Assembly (NCBI RefSeq): GCF_003024195.1
Contig: NZ_KZ679045.1
Location: 62,001-126,000, forward strand
Direction of reading: 5' to 3'
Length of the DNA: 64,000 nt
From: Streptomyces dioscori
GTDB lineage: Bacteria > Actinomycetota > Actinomycetes > Streptomycetales > Streptomycetaceae
Shown here: piece after piece, positions 62,984 to 64,000 of the stretch
How the letters are laid out: every line of letters starts with the position of its first letter
How positions within the stretch are numbered: position 1 is the first letter of the stretch
Notes under the pieces: generated by a model
The model's database searches: none
Told to the model about the DNA's origin: nothing
What the model saw: the letters and a program-made list of their open reading frames with translations, nothing else
Program-made: the position numbers and the translations under genes

Positions 62984-64000
62984 TCAGTGGTGGGCCGGGA
63001 CCTCCGCGTGCTGCGGGGTGTGCGTCGCCACTATGCGGCCCGCGTTCGTCGTGCCGCGGTTGCGGTCGACCGTGTACGCGACGGCCGCGACGCCCAGGCC
63101 CAGCACCGCCAGGCCCGCGCCCGCGAGCGCCGGGGACGTGACGCCGTAACCCGCCGCGAGGGCCAGACCGCCGATCCAGGCGCCGCCCGCGTTCGCGAGG
63201 TTGAAGGCCGCCTGGTTGGCGGAGGAGGCCAGGGACGGGGCCGAGGACGCCTTCTCCATGACCATGAGCAGGAGCGGGGAGCTGGTCATGAACGCCGCCG
63301 CGCCGAGCAGGACCACCGCGAGGGGCGCGCTCCACGCTGTACCCATCATGAGCGGGAAGAGGGCCAGGACCGCCACCAGCGAGACCAGGCCGCCGAACAG
63401 GGTGCCCCGCATCGAGCGGTCCGCCAGCCGGCCGCCGAGCAGGTTGCCCGCCGTCGCGCCCACGCCGAACAGCGCGAGCAGCAGGGTCACGCTGGAGTCG
63501 GCGTACCCGGCGGAGTCCGTCAGCATCGGCGTGATGTAGCTGTACGCCGAGAAGAGCGCGCCGAAGCCCGCGACGGTCGTACCGAGGGCCAGCCAGACCG
63601 GGAGCGACTTGAGTGCCCGGAGTTCGCCGCGCAGCCCGGTGGGGGCGATGTCGTGCTCGGTGTTCCGGGGCAGGAGCAGCGCCAGGGAGCCGATGGCGGC
63701 CAGGCCGATCACGCTGACGCCGAGGAAGGTGGCGCGCCAGCCGAACTGCTGGCCGACGAAGGTCGCGGCGGGGACGCCGACGATGTTCGCGACGGTCAGG
63801 CCGAGGAACATCAGGGAGACCGCGCGGGCCTTGCGCTCGGCGGAGACCATGCCGGTGGCGACGACCGCTCCGACGCCGAAGAACGCGCCGTGGGGCAGGC
63901 CGCTCAGGAAGCGGGCCGCGAGCAGTGAGGTGTTGTCGGGGGCGAACGCCGAGAGCGTGTTGCCCACGACGAACAGCGCCATCAGCCCGATCAGCACCTT
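62984..64000 (-). CDS. MFS transporter of the DHA1/AraJ type (5' end outside window)
   Basis: The frame is open to the right window edge, so the start and the first helices are missing; 338 residues are seen. The visible part includes AARFLSGLPHGAFFGVGAVVATGMVSAERKARAVSLMFLGLTVANIVGVPAATFVGQQFGWRATF, typical of the DHA1 family with AraJ/chloramphenicol-resistance-like members, and ends in a His-rich tail (THTPQHAEVPAHH). It would export drugs or sugars by proton exchange. The 3' end is 122 bp from the next MFS start. Confidence 0.88.
   Translation of the reverse strand, partial: KVLIGLMALFVVGNTLSAFAPDNTSLLAARFLSGLPHGAFFGVGAVVATGMVSAERKARAVSLMFLGLTVANIVGVPAATFVGQQFGWRATFLGVSVIGLAAIGSLALLLPRNTEHDIAPTGLRGELRALKSLPVWLALGTTVAGFGALFSAYSYITPMLTDSAGYADSSVTLLLALFGVGATAGNLLGGRLADRSMRGTLFGGLVSLVAVLALFPLMMGTAWSAPLAVVLLGAAAFMTSSPLLLMVMEKASSAPSLASSANQAAFNLANAGGAWIGGLALAAGYGVTSPALAGAGLAVLGLGVAAVAYTVDRNRGTTNAGRIVATHTPQHAEVPAHH

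Noticed and set aside
1..64000. CRISPR array, rRNA or complete tRNA genes
   Set aside because: No regularly spaced repeats with spacers, no rRNA-like stretch and no full cloverleaf were seen. The repeat islands have irregular spacing and mixed orientation.

Overview
The window looks like a stretch of Streptomyces chromosome. It has very high GC with strong third-position bias, a MalR-controlled maltose/maltodextrin cluster next to GH13 enzymes, a glnE / glnA2-type glutamine synthetase / nadE neighbourhood, NsrR with a flavohaemoglobin, DUF397 and DUF5753-type regulators, and an actinomycete integrative and conjugative element (AICE) whose Tra is a single FtsK-like translocase. Species cannot be decided from the sequence alone.

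Layout. 1-5,600: end of a DUF1996 protein, a small lipoprotein, a TPR protein, a membrane protein with a degenerate sigma-factor-like N-terminus, a TetR regulator and a tautomerase-like protein. 5,614-21,300: starch and maltodextrin use, with a receiver-GAF-PP2C phosphatase first, then a secreted 1,799-residue amylase-pullulanase, a secreted alpha-amylase, aglA, malG, malF, malE and the divergent repressor malR; CTTGCAG-type repeats lie upstream of pulA, the amylase gene, malE and malR. 21,450-32,050: PAP2 protein, LysR/EamA pair, glnE, oxidoreductase with divergent HxlR and VOC protein, a frameshifted XRE/DUF397 pair, and an Asn-rich FN3 protein. 48,382-64,000: glnA2-type gene, hmp/nsrR, DUF3105/DUF305 pair, S53 peptidase, hydrolase/DUF998, nadE, a lipase with TIG domains and two MFS transporters.

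The most interesting part is a 16.3-kb integrative element between about 32,109 and 48,469. The last 92 bp of the glutamine synthetase gene are present twice: intact at 48,378-48,469 and as a displaced remnant at 32,071-32,162. The copies differ at only three positions, all synonymous, and share 54 identical bases. The element therefore uses the 3' end of a protein-coding gene as its attachment site and gives the gene back a replacement C-terminal end. A tyrosine recombinase and a small excisionase lie at one end, and a 21-bp sequence holding two GACGGCCCA repeats lies just inside both ends (candidate arm-type integrase sites).

Inside the element, left to right: a PIN-domain protein of unusual composition (possible defence or toxin cargo), an XRE/flavoprotein two-gene cassette bounded by long hairpins with a common core, a GntR regulator with a palindromic operator, a transfer operon (DUF4097-like protein, SpdA-like DUF2637 protein, RRQRL zinc protein, FtsK-type Tra, small Spd-like proteins), an orphan cytosine methyltransferase, and a Prim-Pol plus SF3-helicase replication module leading to xis and int. 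Several non-coding structures stand out: three copies of one hairpin ahead of gene blocks, a 49-nt tRNA-like fold before tra, nested CTAGCG palindromes after tra, and competing hairpins before xis. Family names are recognised from motifs by eye; no database search was run.
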